NCBI GenBank assembly: GCA_033026295.1
Contig: CM065174.1
Span: 1,415,001-1,479,000 of the forward strand
Origin: Channa striata
Taxonomy: Eukaryota; Chordata; Actinopteri; Anabantiformes; Channidae
Reading direction: 5' to 3'
Length of the DNA: 64,000 nt
In this document: positions 24,520 through 37,272 of the stretch, one piece after another
Layout of the letters: each line of letters opens with the position of its first letter
Numbering within the stretch: position 1 is the stretch's first letter
The notes under the pieces: generated by a model
Told to the model about the DNA's origin: nothing
Seen by the model: only the letters and a program-made list of their open reading frames with translations
Database searches by the model: none
Position numbers and translations under genes: made by a program

Positions 24520-25760
24520 AAATGCCAATTCATATGCATGATTCTCTGACTGATTCCAGGAAAATGATTCCGTTTAATTAGGCTGGACGGGACATCATTT
24601 TAATTAGAACACTGTCGCTGAGGTGTTTTTAGACGGCGAGATGAATTATGCATCAGCTGGTTCCGTGATGGCTCTGACCCAGTGCAGTTCTGTGTTGCTA
24701 CAAAGTGCAATAGGAGATTTTGATACTCTAAAGTCACAAATGTATTAGCATCCCAGCATATTTACTTATTTCATATTTTGAATGCTAAATTTATATTCAT
24801 GGCAATTTCTCTCCGTCGTCTTATTGCGACTTCTGTTGAGAAAATGACTTTTAAATGTAGGCCCTTCTTCTAGCGCGGTGCATACATTAGCATTTAGCTG
24901 CAGTTTGATCTATTACAGTGAAAGGACGGATATAGAAGCAGAATTAGTGTTACCTCCCAAAACCAACTGCTACTTTTGTATTTCTACTTATCTGAATAAT
25001 CTTCAAGTGTGTTTTTAAACAGCTTCTTGAGCATGTAAAGTAAGAGCCATCATGAATATTTAACAAGCATTAGAATAATCAGATATTAGTCTGAGCCGCC
25101 CACTCAAGAAATCAATGCAATCATGGAGAAGTGCTGAGAGTCGCCCACCTCAGAGCTTTTTTAATTGATTTCAAACACAGACTCTCAGCCACAAGGCTGC
25201 GGACCTGACTAACACACACCCGGCACACACACAAATGTGTCCCTAAAATGTCGCACATGGTTTTGTTCTACTGGATGCACGGAGTAAACAACAAAGAGCT
25301 GGAACATGTTATTTATTGTTCCTCGGGACTAAACCATATTCAAACTAACAGGCAATGATCAAACGAAGCGAGAATAATGAAGAAGAGCAGCTTGTCTGTC
25401 ATTTCCGTAAATGAGGTATTCAAAGACGTGGCTTATTATTCTGTACGTGAGCACATACAGAGGTCTGTCAAATGATTAAACAGACTGAACGTCAGTCAGT
25501 GGGGGGTGCAGCTAATAGGAATTTGAAGTTGTTGCCTTAGCCTCTGGGGGATTATGATTGGCATTTTTAACTTTTTTATAAACAAAATGCTTAATTGGAA
25601 AAATAATAAGAACTTAATTGACAATGAAAATAATCACTAGGAGCAGTCCTGCTGAATCCTAATACACGAACTGGAGGTAAACAAATACTGCATGGAAACA
25701 AATATGACTGCTGCCTTTAATTAAAAGATCTGTAATTGTTAGTTTTCATCACGGACCTGT
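24520..25760. promoter_or_regulatory. CNE-like block rich in homeodomain motifs
   Basis: The stretch has the texture of vertebrate developmental enhancers: few repeats, no open frames and dense AT-rich homeodomain cores. Examples are CATATGCATGATT (24532 on), TTTAATTAGG (24573 on), TTTTAATTAG (24598 on), GAATTATGCATCAG (24643 on), TTTTTTAATTGATTTC (25159 on) and CTTTAATTAAAAG (25713 on). Assignment rests on appearance only; conservation was not tested. Boundaries are approximate and there may be three separate cores (24520-24770, 25040-25200 and 25540-25760). Confidence 0.4.
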
Positions 25761-28700
25761 CAGGCAGGTGGAAAATCCCAGAAATAAGCAGCTTTCAGTT
25801 CATTTGTGACACACTCATCTTTGCCTGCTGTCACTCAAACACTGGCTTAAACAAATGGTGGAGATGTGAGACACAGGCAATTTTCAGCCTTATCTCTCTG
25901 CCCGAAATATAAACAGCTGCTGATTCATTTACATGAGAGTCGTACCTCATTTACCTCCGTGTGAACCGAGCTCTGCAGCCTGAGAAGAGCCTTTGGTTTA
26001 ATTCATGTTACAGTATGTCTTGTGCTATAGTCGCTGCCCGTATTCTAGTTTTTCTCATGTGGTTTTCTCTGTTTTCTGCTCACCATTTACCGTTGGTCTG
26101 GGTACAATATCATTACACTGTAGGTGCTGCTAAATCATCCAGATCATAAATCATCACTTGTAACATATTCAGACTCTTATTCACACAAGACAAGCTGTAC
26201 ACCTGTCCGTCGGTATACTTATAGAAATAGGTCAAGTATTTCTTAATAGATTGATGAGGTGTTTTTGTATATTTAATTAATTTGTAGTAGCATCAAAAAC
26301 TGTGCATCACTCAGCTGTGGTCAATGTAAGAAGTCACCTAATGTTCAGACCCACAAAGTCTGTCAGGAGGATCACAACACAGAACGTTCCCACAGGAGAC
26401 TGGAACTCCAGTGTGAAGCTACTGCTGCTGTATGTATAAATATGAGTTGTAGCAGCTTTTGGAGATATCGTTAGTTGTGGTAATATATCTGTCCATATTT
26501 TCAAGCCTTTCATGGAAATGGATCCGACTGCAGCGAAATACTGATGTACAAACAGTGAAGAAGAAATTAATGTAAAGAAGTATTACGTCTCAGTAAGATT
26601 AGCAATACTGCAATGAAGAAGATACCACATGAGCAAGTCAAATTTCAGCATTCGGAATGTGAGATAAATGGAAGCACGGACATTAGCTTCATACTTTAAG
26701 TACCAGAGGCACCAGCACTGGCTGCACAACAGCCTTTTTGCAAGTTTGGCTGCAGTGTTATCGATCACGACTGCTCCTCCTCAGTGAAGCTCTTCAATTA
26801 AAATGCAGATTACATTCAATTTTTCCCCTTCACTTCCTGATGTGTTTGAAGGTCACAGGCAGGTGATTTTTATCTTCGTTGCTCTGTGCTGCTGCTGCTG
26901 GTGCTAGACCTTCGTTTGCAGCTCATCTTGTGGATTTCTTTGACCTCAGAATTCAGTTCATCCTCAGTGTCAGTGAAGCTCCACTCATCGACTCTGTGAT
27001 GTGACATAATCATAAAACCCCCACACTCCAACATGTGACACTAATTTGTTTTCTGGAGACAGTGTGTGAAAATTTTAATGTTAATTTAATGCAAGTTTAC
27101 ATTTATTTTACCCCTAAAATCCTAAAATGAAAATTTATTTTAGTTTTTTCTTTCCAAAGACACCAGTGAAAACTTTTAGCTGGAATCATTAAAGCTAATT
27201 TTATTTAGCGGCACCAGTGCTCTGAATTTAATCTTCAGCTGTAGTTTTCATATAGTTTAAAGCCCATCACTTGTCGTCATCCATATTTAACTTTCATGAA
27301 AACCCTGCACCAACACACAGTCCTAGTGTTGATGTTCTGATTCTCTGGAGCAATTAGCTGAATCTGAGCAGAGGAGACACACACATTGTCAAATGCACAT
27401 TCATGCACAGAGGGAGAACGTTCTGCACTGGTGAGCACAAGATTCGTTTCGCATTATTGTGTAAAAGTCGGCTTTGTGTTCTACAATGTGGTTCCCATGT
27501 TGCCATCAACAAAAGGAAATCATCAGATGATGAACACAAAACTGTTCACATTGAACATATTTGTCATACATGTGCTGCTCAGGGCTTTCAGTGGGACTCA
27601 CGAAGCGCAGATGTGAGGGATTTCATCCTGCACTGAGCTCCGGAGCAGGCTTAAGATTTACTGTCAGACAGGGGTCTTGTTACAGGAACGTTAACTGTGG
27701 CTTATTGTGAGACACGTGTTCATACATAAGTACAGAGCCTTGGTTTAATCTGGTTTTTCTGGGATAATTCACAGTTGGACAAAGGAGTGAAACACCAATT
27801 AGATCTACTGTAGCAAACAGATGAATCAGTTGGCTCAGTTCATGTTGTTAGAGGATGAACGTGGAATATTCTTTATCCACGTGACCCTCATGATCATTCC
27901 CAAGGTTGTCGCAGAGGTTCGGAGTTGACTTATTGAGGGACAACAATCTGTCTTCAACTTTTCTGTCAGTGCTGCCATAATGTTCTGATTCTTGATGTGG
28001 TTACACATCCATTATTAAAGTTGTGATGACTTAACATCCCAATGGACGAGTGGCCTTGAATCTCTCTGCTCCTACTGAAATATCTGAAAGATCTGCAGCT
28101 CGCCTTCATATGCATGAAAGTCTCAAATAAATTCAGGCTCACGTTAAATAACGACTTGACTCATTAAACCACTGTGTTGTGACAGGTTCGAGCTGTTCTC
28201 TCTCTGATGTGAAGGAAAATGCCACATGGCTAAAACCACGTGGATAGTGTGATTTATCGGTTTCCGATTTTATGCAAAATCCAACCGGTTTTAGCAGTTA
28301 AATGTGGAAAGGCTCGACTGGCCCGCACAAAACTCTGACCTCAACCCCAGTTAGAGCAGTGTATTAATGCCCGTGACTTGGGAATGTCATATTTAATAAC
28401 CACCGTGTGTCCACATTTCCCTGCAGCACTTTCTAGTGGAGGTTTTCCACCACACCTAAAATAAACAGTGTCTTCACCGACGTCCGAAGCAATTATTAGA
28501 TTGTCGCAGGCTTGTTAAGCTTCATGGAAAACAAACAGTTCCACAGTCCAGTGCTGATGACAAGATAAAATGTCTCCGATTCAGATCAGCAGTTTGTTGG
28601 ATCAGTCACATAACAAATTAGTTTTATGGTAAATAATCAGAGCAGCGTGTTAAAACGGCAGGGAAACAGTGAAGGTGCATCAGAAAATCAGATCAGTCAA

Positions 28701-29097
28701 AACTCAAACACAAAAACCACCTCACCGCTTGGATGAACGTCCACCACGTGGAGTTTTTAAAAAGATGTTCATGTATATGTACGATATAGTTTATGGTGAT
28801 TAACAAATTCACCCAGGATCAGGAAAAAGGGAAGAGAGAGGGAGCGGGAGAGAGGGCTGTACTTGACTAAAAATGGGAGTCCTTCACCGTTATAAGCTGG
28901 AGTGTTTCCACCCCGACTAACTGGCCCTCAGCCAGCAGTTAAGAACTCTACAACGAGCTCTCGTCACGTCATTATCCAACCAGCAGCTACATCAGACATC
29001 CCTCCGCTTGTTGCCAGCCCTTCTTTCTCTTCTGTGTCTGTACTTATCCCTCCATCTCTGCCCCCCCCCCCTGTGCGACACCCTCTCTTGTTCTCCC
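25761..29097. other. Non-coding stretch, nothing recognised
   Basis: No gene recognised. Overlapping frames at 27386-27636 on the plus strand show no known domain. A C11 homopolymer lies at 29061-29071. A short CTG run is near 26889-26900. Confidence 0.6.
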
Positions 29098-29167
29098 TCT
29101 GTAATCTCCATCTAATTAACGCAGAGTAGTGGAAATGAAGGCGAAGAGGCCCACTCCAGGTCAATCA
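29098..29167. repeat. 70-bp element, copy B of a dispersed pair
   Basis: Starts TCTGTAATCTCCATCTAATT and ends TCAATCA. It is the gap-free partner of 12291-12360 (50 of 70 identical, differences mostly transitions). This copy carries a TAATTAA core where copy A has GATTAG. A GT run follows at 29178-29191, as it does after copy A. Confidence 0.7.
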
Positions 29168-32100
29168 GCAGGATGAGTGTGTGTGTGTGTTTGAGCATTG
29201 GTGCCAGAGTTAATTACTGGTTATAATAACTGCGGTTGTGTGAGACTGACAGATTAGTGAAAATATTGACTGAATGAACCACTGACTGGTTGGCTGCTGA
29301 CTCAGATAATTGACTAACTGGCCGACTGACTTGCTCACTAACTCACTCGCCGTGCGTGTGTGTGAGCGTCTCGCTGCTAATCAGCATCATAAGTCCAGAC
29401 ATTTTACATGTGTCGCTCAGATCTACATCTGGGATGCAGCCAATTAGCAGCTGTCAACAAGGCTCATCTGAGGCGCCACTAGTTTCACCACAGATATCTT
29501 CAGCACATCCAATAACTTTGTCTGTTGCCATCCCATCTGTCATTTTAGTTTATTAAACCTCATAACAGGAAAGTGTTGGGAAAAGAGTCTATCAACTTCA
29601 TAAAGTTTCATTAAAAATCATCTTGATTGTGCAGATTTTGGAAGCTTTTCTCATTCCAAAGTGACTGACTGACTTTTGGGGAAAAGCGTGTTTTTATACA
29701 AATGGCTTGTAAACCAAGTTTACACTATCCACTTTAAATTTAGCGATGACTAGCCTTGGTAATGCATCTACTGTAAATATATATGGATTAAAGTGTCTGA
29801 TGCTGCCAACTGTTAGAATCTTTGAATTCTATGAAAATATCAAGAGAAACATTAGAGCTTTGAATTTTTGTTATTTTTGTAGTTCATTCTCTTTGTGTCA
29901 GAGGGAGAATATTGTGAGCCACAGCATTAGCGATCAGCAGCCAGGCAATCCGGTGACAGTAAAATCAGGGGTATTTTCTCTTTCTCTAGCTCTGGTCACA
30001 TACAGCCTGTAATTTCTGCAGACAGACGGGCCTGTGGGACTGAAGTCGCACGAGGTGAGCCCGGATTTTCATAAATGGGCTGAGAGGTTTGCATTTTTAT
30101 TAAAATGAAACCGTAGAAAAGGGGCCTGTGAATCTCATTGATGCTGAAGCCGGGGACAATCATGATGTTCACTCTGTGTGTGAGTCTTGCTCTCAGACAT
30201 GTTGTGGCTCTCCAGCTCTGCAGTGTGTGCTGTGGACCAGGGCGGCTGCACAAGGAAAAGTGACGGCTCCGAGTTTCAAGAGTGGCACAGCACATGTGCT
30301 GAGTTCTAGTTGCTGTTAAGTAGTTTTTGAACTTCATAAATTCATGATAAATGTTTACGTTGGGAGAGGGTGGGAAACGAAGCGGTTGGGTCGGGGTTTG
30401 CTCTGACCAGTGAGCCAGTTATCATCAAGGAGATGTCCGGCAGTGTAACGCCTGTTGTCAAAACTCTGGAGGCTCAGGACAGGCCACTGCAGGCCAATTA
30501 CAGAGAATAGCTGCTGTTTGTGCATGAGCGTGAAGCAGGCCTCCGTCCTCCGGTTGACGGTCGGGTTGTTAAGCCTCTGGTGTAGGGCCCCCCCCACTCT
30601 TCCCATTCCCAAGCAGAAACCAGTAAGACCAAGGGTTCCAAATTCAAGTGGCAGCAATTATATTATCTTCAGATATGAGCAGTGCCCGAAGCAACAAATA
30701 AAAAGCCCTAACAAAAACCCCAGCTCACCTTTCCAACTCAAACCAATCTGCAAAAATAACGACAGGAAGTCTAACCTAAGCTCCTCACCCAAAACAGGAG
30801 AAAAGACGAATAAAACGAAAGCGCTTCTCACTCCTACTGTTGCTACCAGTTGCTCGATATTTACAGTGAATTATCTACAGAGTTAGTTACATACTTAACA
30901 GACATAACTAAACAACAAACTAGTTTTCCTCACAATGCTGAACACCGAATGCTGGGTAGGTTGGGGTGGCAGAGGTGGAGAGGGAGACGGCTGCCGACGT
31001 CTGGTGTATACGAAGTCTCCAGAGCCATCTTGTCCAGTCGGGTGGAGGAAATTAATTAAAGTGGGCCAATCCATGAACATCCCCTGTAGCCCAGCCCTCA
31101 GTCACACCCATACACAAGGAGGGGAGGATGAATAATGAGCAGAGCGTGAGAGTATACAGGTATGAAGGTGAGGTACCCAAACATCACTGCATTGGATCAG
31201 GCGTCAGTGTTTCCATAGGCTCATTTTTCCCCTCATTCAAGGGAAAATCCTCTTTAAGAGTGGAGGAAACATGCTTGGGTGGAGTCACGTAGTCTTTGAG
31301 CCGCGTGCCAACAGACGGATGACGCTGACGGTAGGAACCTGAAACCTCAGCTTTAACCCATTAGGTGTCCAAAAAAAACATTTGCTTTTGTGAGGGGAAC
31401 AGTTAGGAATGATCATGGACTAAAGCTTCTGCAACAAAATAGAAGATCGAATAAAGAACAGAGAATGACGCTGAACCATTAAATAATGAGCATCAGCTTT
31501 TGTTTTTTCATATCTTTTTATTAACAAAATACCTTTTACATGTTTGTGCAGCTATGCACAAGTGAACTTGCAAACAGAACAATGAGCAAGAATATTTGAA
31601 CATTAATACAACCTGAATCTCGAAAGACAAGAAATGAAAAATGACAATTTAGAGTTCATACTTTCAAACAAAAAAGATCACAGAAGATAGGTTTAAAAAA
31701 AAAAACGATTACACAAAATCATAAGAGGTTCAACTAAACCCGTCACCTTCACAGGGCTGCGTTCAGTCAAGCTCAACACAGACTTTTAAATTTGCAAAAT
31801 TCACGCTCAAATGGAATCTCATACTCAATATAAGGTTTTGTGTATTTTCAAAGGGTGCGAAGAACTAAGTGTAGATGTGAGAGGAGCATTAACAGACATG
31901 AGAGGAAACAAATGGAGGCAAAAACTCCAATGACTGTGGAAAAATGCCGTGTCAAAAGACAAAAAGAACAAGTGGGAAAGATGGAGGAAGTCACAAAGTA
32001 TGTAAAGGGATCAGATGAGAAAGTCGTGTGAGATGAAAGAGATTAGAATGAAACACATGAAAGATTTTGAAGAGGGTGATTGGAGTTTTCCCTCTGATGG

Positions 32101-33106
32101 AAGAAATGGAGATTGAGAGGAGGAGGACGTGAGAGGAGGCTGTGGTTCTGATCATATCCTCCGTTGTCGTCGTCTTCTTCTTCACTGAATCGGATGGTTG
32201 ATCCTCACATTAATTATGTTTTGACGCAGGTTCCTTAAAGTTTCTGTCAGCCTCCGTCCTCATGTAACATCACAACTCTGATACTCTCCCTCTTTTTCTA
32301 ATGTCGACATCTTCGTGATTGTGGGACAAAGACGAGGTCGGACTTGTGACGTGCTGGTTGATGATTTGCTATTTCTGAAAGTGAAGGTGATATGGTAACG
32401 AAGCTGCCCATAAACATGTCATTCATCTCTTGAAGAATTCTATTTTGACTTGTATGTGGATATTAATTATTATTTTATATTTTTTAAAAATCAGAGACAA
32501 AACTTCCAAAATCAAAACTCATGACACTGTGTTGAACAGCAACTCATGTATCAGCCTGGCAACGTAATTTAGTCGACTGAGTTTTTTTAGGGTGGGGGTC
32601 GGGGTAGAAGGGTGTTGACAAATCACAGGAATTTGAAATGAAAGACGGCAATTTGTATTTTGAAACACACCACAGTCTTTCCTTGTGTCTATATTTTTTA
32701 TGATAACACCAAACAATGTGGCACATAATGGCATAATGATGAGAGGTACTTCTGGCCTCCAGCTATAGTGCTGAATACGGTGCAGCGGGCTGGAGAAGTA
32801 GCATGTCAGTTTGTCACTTCATGTATTATCGTGAAGTCATGTACAGGTCCGGAAATTATTTGAGTTTATTTACGTATATGCAAGCAGCAGGTGAATGTGG
32901 ACTGTGAAGCTGCTGGGTCGGCTGAGACCCTGGCGGCTTTCTTCTCTGGACGGTCTTCTCCATCAGACTGCTGGGCAGCAGAGAGCTCAGACAGGAGAAG
33001 GATTTCATTTCATTTCTCTGCTCTCTCTCCTCTTTGATAATGGGATTTTTAGCTCTGTGACAAAATCGAGCCAGACTTCAAAAAGGGGCTGCTAAAGCTT
33101 AGCAGC
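29168..33106. other. Non-coding stretch, partly CNE-like
   Basis: No gene recognised. From 29271 to 29345 there is an irregular run of GACTGA, ACTAACTGG and CACTCACT-type words. Sequence at 29740-29960 looks CNE-like by eye. The frame at 30455-30886 (143 codons) overlaps a minus-strand frame and resembles nothing known. A purine-rich run spans about 31860-32130. Confidence 0.55.
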
Positions 33107-33134
33107 TGTGTGTGTGTGTGTGTGTGTGTGTGTG
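33107..33134. repeat. (TG)n microsatellite
   Basis: Uninterrupted TG run of 14 units, followed by scattered GTGT words to about 33180. Confidence 0.96.
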
Positions 33135-35188
33135 GGACTGAGTGTGTGGAGGTAATTCAAGTGTGCACGTGTGTGTGTTTTCAGTTCAGACTGAAATGCT
33201 TATTTTGGATGAATGACTAATAAGCTGTTGCTCCCCTCAGCAGACTGCAGTGACTGTGAGCAGCATCTGAGAAAGTTCCACAGAAACAAAAACCAAAGCG
33301 CTTCACTTGCTGAGTATGTGGGACATACTAGCACCACGTAGGTGTGTTGATTCATCAGCTGACAGCAGTAACACACACACTTTTCTGCATCTCATGTTCA
33401 TCGGTGATGCTGCAGGGTAGATGCACTGCACTTCAGTCCACAGCAAATAAGTATGTGCACACAGGGTCCAGGGCTTCAGGGACATGTAGTGCTGCCTTAA
33501 ATGCTGCTGGTTGACTCGTAAACTACCAACATTACCCACATGATGGTGGACACATTAAACATGTTTTGTAAAATTGTAATTTATGGAGCCATGTCTCCAG
33601 GTTAGCCCATGTTTTGTTACTAGGAGTTATCGTTGTTCATGTGCACAGGGGCCTGGTACCTGGTAATCCCTCTCTGTCCATGAGACGCAGCTCAACTGTC
33701 CTTATCTTGCAGGGAGTCTGGGATTCACTATAAGCACATGTAATGTCCTTTGAGAGACACAGTGTCCCTGCAGCTGAGCCAGCAATTCTGCTGAAAGAGG
33801 CTGTGTCGCTAGAAAGCCATAGACCAGCTGTTTAAAACATTTCAAGCAAATCTGGGGTGTAGTTACTCTTTAGTGCTCCATCGCTCCTTTTCTCCTCCTC
33901 GTTCACTCTGTGGAGCAGCAGCACCGTTTCAAATGTTCACATTTCGCTTCCTGATGCTGCTTCAAGGTCGCCGCTAAGCTTGGACACATACAAACACACA
34001 CAGATGCGGCACCTTTGTGACAAGGCGGCTCTAAATGGATCCCATGGTCACCACGGTGATGAGAATTGATTGGCGACAGTGAGAGATGGGCTGAAGGATG
34101 AAGGTGTCGCTGTGCTGTGTTGGGGTCGGAAACCTCTTTCCTCAAACACACACACACACACTTTGATGCCTCAGCGACAGACACAACTTGCACTGAAACA
34201 CCAACAAGCACACGCGGTTTATTGGTGCCGGCACATTGTTCCATTACAACAAAGCCGTATACAGGCTGTAATCAGCTGCAGGTTTCGTGATAAAAACCAT
34301 AGGATGCACCAGGATACACACACACACACACACCGACAGATTAGAGACAAAGACGAGATTTCCGCAGTCCTTCAGTCTGTCCTACGTTAGCGTTAATAAC
34401 TGCTCTTCTGCTGTGACAGCACAGCGATGCAGATGCAGTGCAGCACTTACTAACATGCATTTCAGATTCTCAGCTCAGTTTCCTGTAACAATTTCAAGAC
34501 CTTGACATTTGCATGTTGGTTTTGTGTGTGTGCAGGGAACCTGCAGGTGCTGTGAACGTATGTGAACTGAAAAGCTCTTTACCCTTTAACACACAAACAC
34601 TCACAAACTGCAACCGCTGTAAAACTGCAGCACTTTTCGTGGCCCGAAGCAGCTCTTCACATATTTACCAGCACGAGTGTCTCTTGTTCTCACGGCCTCA
34701 CTGTTTTTCCTGTGGTTTGTCTCTTTACACACAGACACAGGTTTGTATTTGTGTTCTTAAGACATTATTGGCATACTGGATTCCAGAACTCCTCAGCCTG
34801 TCACAACTAAAGCTTGTGCTGATCTTGACCGGTTCGACCTAGTTGGGCCATGGTCCGTTTCCATGTCACTCGGTTGGTGCAGAGACAACTGTCTCTGCCA
34901 GTCATTCTCAAGAAAGATTATAGAAGATGTTTTATAATTGCAGCCGGTATCGGTGACAGATGTCGTTGCCTGCAGTCCGTAGTCGTACCGTCACCGTTCT
35001 TGCCTTAACATCCTTCATTCGGCTGCTTTTTTTAATCTTGTCTTCTACACAAAAATTGTTAAGTTAAAGTCACAATTCTCAGCTGCCACCACAAAAATGG
35101 ATGTAGTTGTTTCTGAAACGGTCTGTGTGGATTTGACAGTCCTTGCTAGTCTTCAGGTGTGCCCCCAGCTTTAGCCTAAAACAAAATC
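33135..35188. other. Non-coding stretch with CA repeats
   Basis: No gene recognised. CA runs lie at 34146-34161 and 34315-34333. A 20-bp palindrome, GCAGAGACAACTGTCTCTGC, lies at 34879-34898. Open frames near 100 codons (33903-34244 minus, 34070-34390 plus, 34513-34842 plus) are partly translations of CA runs. Confidence 0.6.
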
Positions 35189-35514
35189 CATCCATTCATC
35201 GTCTGTAACCTCTTGTGGCTTACATACATTTAGTCAGAGTCTATGGCAGCTGTCACTGGGCGAGAGGCGTGTTCCACCCTGGACAGGTCTCCAGTCTATC
35301 TCAGGGTAACACAGAGAGGCACGCACAGGCAGACAACCATTCACACTCCAACCCGTGGACAATGGAGGGTCACCGATTAGCATGCGCGCACGTGTTTGGA
35401 CTATGGGGGGAAACATGCAGACTCCGCAGAGAGAGGCTGCAGTCAACAGGAAGATTCACGCAGGGACCTTGTAGCTTTTAGGAAGCAGTGCTGAACACTC
35501 CATTACTGTGCTGC
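35189..35514 (+). repeat. Teleost dispersed repeat, near-complete copy
   Basis: Blocks in order: TCCATTCATCGTCTGTAACC at the left end; GGCAGCTGTCACTGGGCGAG; CCACCCTGGACAGGTCTCCA; CAGACAACCATTCACACTCC; GGTCACCGATTAGCATG; TTTGGACTATGGGGGGAAAC; CATGCAGACTCCGCAGAGAG; CAGGGACCTTGTAGC; and a GTGCTGAACACTCCATTACT tail ending GTGCTGCC. This order matches a very common teleost repeat. The tail reads as the reverse of a tRNA-like head. It serves as the reference for the broken copies at 7285-8250 and 59801-59890. The open frames across it are not genes. Confidence 0.8.
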
Positions 35515-36270
35515 CGAAAGTCTCAACCCCTCCAACAAGAAAACGGTTCTACTCCACTTCGCCCCAACTAGGTAACGAATACAAGCCAACACACACACAC
35601 CCACGTAATGAAAAATCCTGTGCTGATTAATTGACCATCCGTTGGCCTTGACACTCTCTAAAAATTCCCTCTGCGTGTGTTGACTCTTTAGTAAAGACGT
35701 GACCGAGCTGATTACATGAAGTCAGACTGGATTTTGATTTAGGTGCTTGGTTAAAAACTGAAGTGAAAAGGACGGGAGCCGTCATCTTTCATCACACTGC
35801 GACCTCCTCTCTGTGGCTTTACAGTAATGTCCCTTTGTTTCCTCCTGACAGATGAGTCATAATCACCACAGCTGCTCTGTGTCACTAAATGTTATACAGC
35901 CAGTCATTTGGGGGCATTTGCTGCAGCAACTGGTTTCCTGGCCACATCAGGCAATTACTGGTTCACATTAGATCATTTCGACATCCCCTTACACACAGTA
36001 AACCCACCACGTCCCCGTATAACTGATGGGAGATCACCTGCTTTTCCCACTCATAAGACTGACCTGCAGTCACAGCGATCGTTCACATCTTCTCTGTGTT
36101 TGAAACACACGGGCTTGGTTGTGTGTTCGTGTGTGGAGTTAAAGAGGCCGATACGCCGGCTGAACAAAGCCTCAGTGATACGGAGAGGAGAGGGGAGGAG
36201 GAGGGAGGGTGTGGGAGGATGAGGAGAGTTTGTCCTTCTCAGCTTATCTCTCCACAGAGCTCTGCACCTG
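35515..36270. other. Non-coding stretch, nothing recognised
   Basis: No gene recognised. The open frame at 35908-36222 has no recognisable feature. A purine-rich stretch runs from about 36180 to 36230. Confidence 0.6.
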
Positions 36271-36825
36271 CTGCGGTTGCCAGGTTGCGGGGAGGTTTAC
36301 AAGCAGGGAGAGTTGCCAGGTTGGAGTGATTTTAAGCAGAGGAGGTGAGTGGATTTAGAGGGAACACAGTGGAAAAAATCCTGTTGTCATGTCAGACTCT
36401 TCAGATGTCAAGTGGTTCAGTTTGATGCAGGGCACAAGTTACTAGGTTGGAGAGAGTTTTAAGCCAGTGGAGAGGAGGCGTGTGGAGGCAGATGTTGTCA
36501 GGTGTTTAAAGGTGCAAAGGTTAATGGAGAACATGAAGAGTTGCCACATCGGTCTGTTTTGGGTTTTTTTGTTGTTTTTTTTTGGACAGGGTAATTTTGG
36601 AGAAACGGAGGCGCCCAGCTGCTGTGTAGATTGTTTAAGGTGCCAGATTGGAAAGATGCTAATGCAGCGAAGAGGTTACAGCTCGATAATTTCAACCTGA
36701 CAAAAGGCAGTGCTGTGTTTTCCCGTGGAAGATTCAGGGGCCCAGGTGAAAATTGCACAGTAATTTTAGACAGCTGGTGTCGGTGTTTAGAGCCATTAGC
36801 AACTATGGCGCCAGGTTGGAAAGAA
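36271..36825 (+). repeat. Degenerate repeats around a TTGCCAGGTTGGA motif
   Basis: The motif TTGCCAGGTTGGA or a close variant occurs at 36277, 36313, 36438 (TTACTAGGTTGGA), 36640 (GTGCCAGATTGGAAAG) and 36808 (GCGCCAGGTTGGAAAG). Two more copies lie outside the block at 39938 and 40388. The units at 36312 and 36438 also share downstream sequence (GGTTGGAG, then TTTTAAGC, then GGAGG), so they are homologous and not merely motif matches. Spacing is irregular. I do not recognise the family. Confidence 0.6.
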
Positions 36826-37148
36826 GTCGGACCCTTCAAGGCTGAGCGTTTTAGGGAGTTTTGTCACAGTCGGGTGGAAGCTCATTTGTTCTTTGGCGAG
36901 AGAGGGTTGGTACATGGAACCGTTTTATTTGTCAAAGTCTGAGAGAGTTCAAACTGGAAAACCACCTGGGATTTAAGTCTTTTTGTTTTGGTTTGTTTTT
37001 TAATTCGGGGTAAACTGATGACACAGTCCACATCAGTCTTTTCCCAGAGATAAGACACCAAAGCGTTTGTTTGGTCACTGACCTGGTCAAACGTCATCGT
37101 CACCGCAACCCTGCAGGTTTTCCAACTATCCCCTACCTACCCGCTGCT
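36826..37148. other. Non-coding spacer, nothing recognised
   Basis: About 320 bp between two repeat blocks with no recognisable gene or element. T-rich runs occur near 36978-37002. Confidence 0.6.
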
Positions 37149-37272
37149 CATTACCTGGATCAGGTGTGTTCAGTCAGTCAGAAGCTGGAGCAGCAGTGGG
37201 CAGGGCGGGGACAGTCTGAAAACCTGCAGGGCTGCGGCCCTCGAGGAGCACGGGTTCCCCACCCCTGCTCTG
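37149..37272 (+). repeat. Dispersed repeat ending in CCCCTGCTCT, copy 1
   Basis: Blocks: CATTACCTGGATCAGGTGTG, CTGGAGCAGCAGTGGGCAG, CTGAAAACCTGCAGGGCTGC, GGCCCTCGAGGAGCACGGGT and CCCCACCCCTGCTCT. The pattern 'acctg-caggt ... gaaaacctgcagg ... ccctcgagga ... cccctgctct' is a common short teleost repeat. The CCCCTG end resembles hAT-type termini, but the superfamily is not proven. A related copy is at 60031-60131. Confidence 0.65.

Noticed and set aside
30022..30054. 33-nt segment bordered by CTGCAG and GTGAGC with an open frame
   Set aside because: Such short AG...GT intervals are expected many times in 64 kb by chance. Nothing else supports it.
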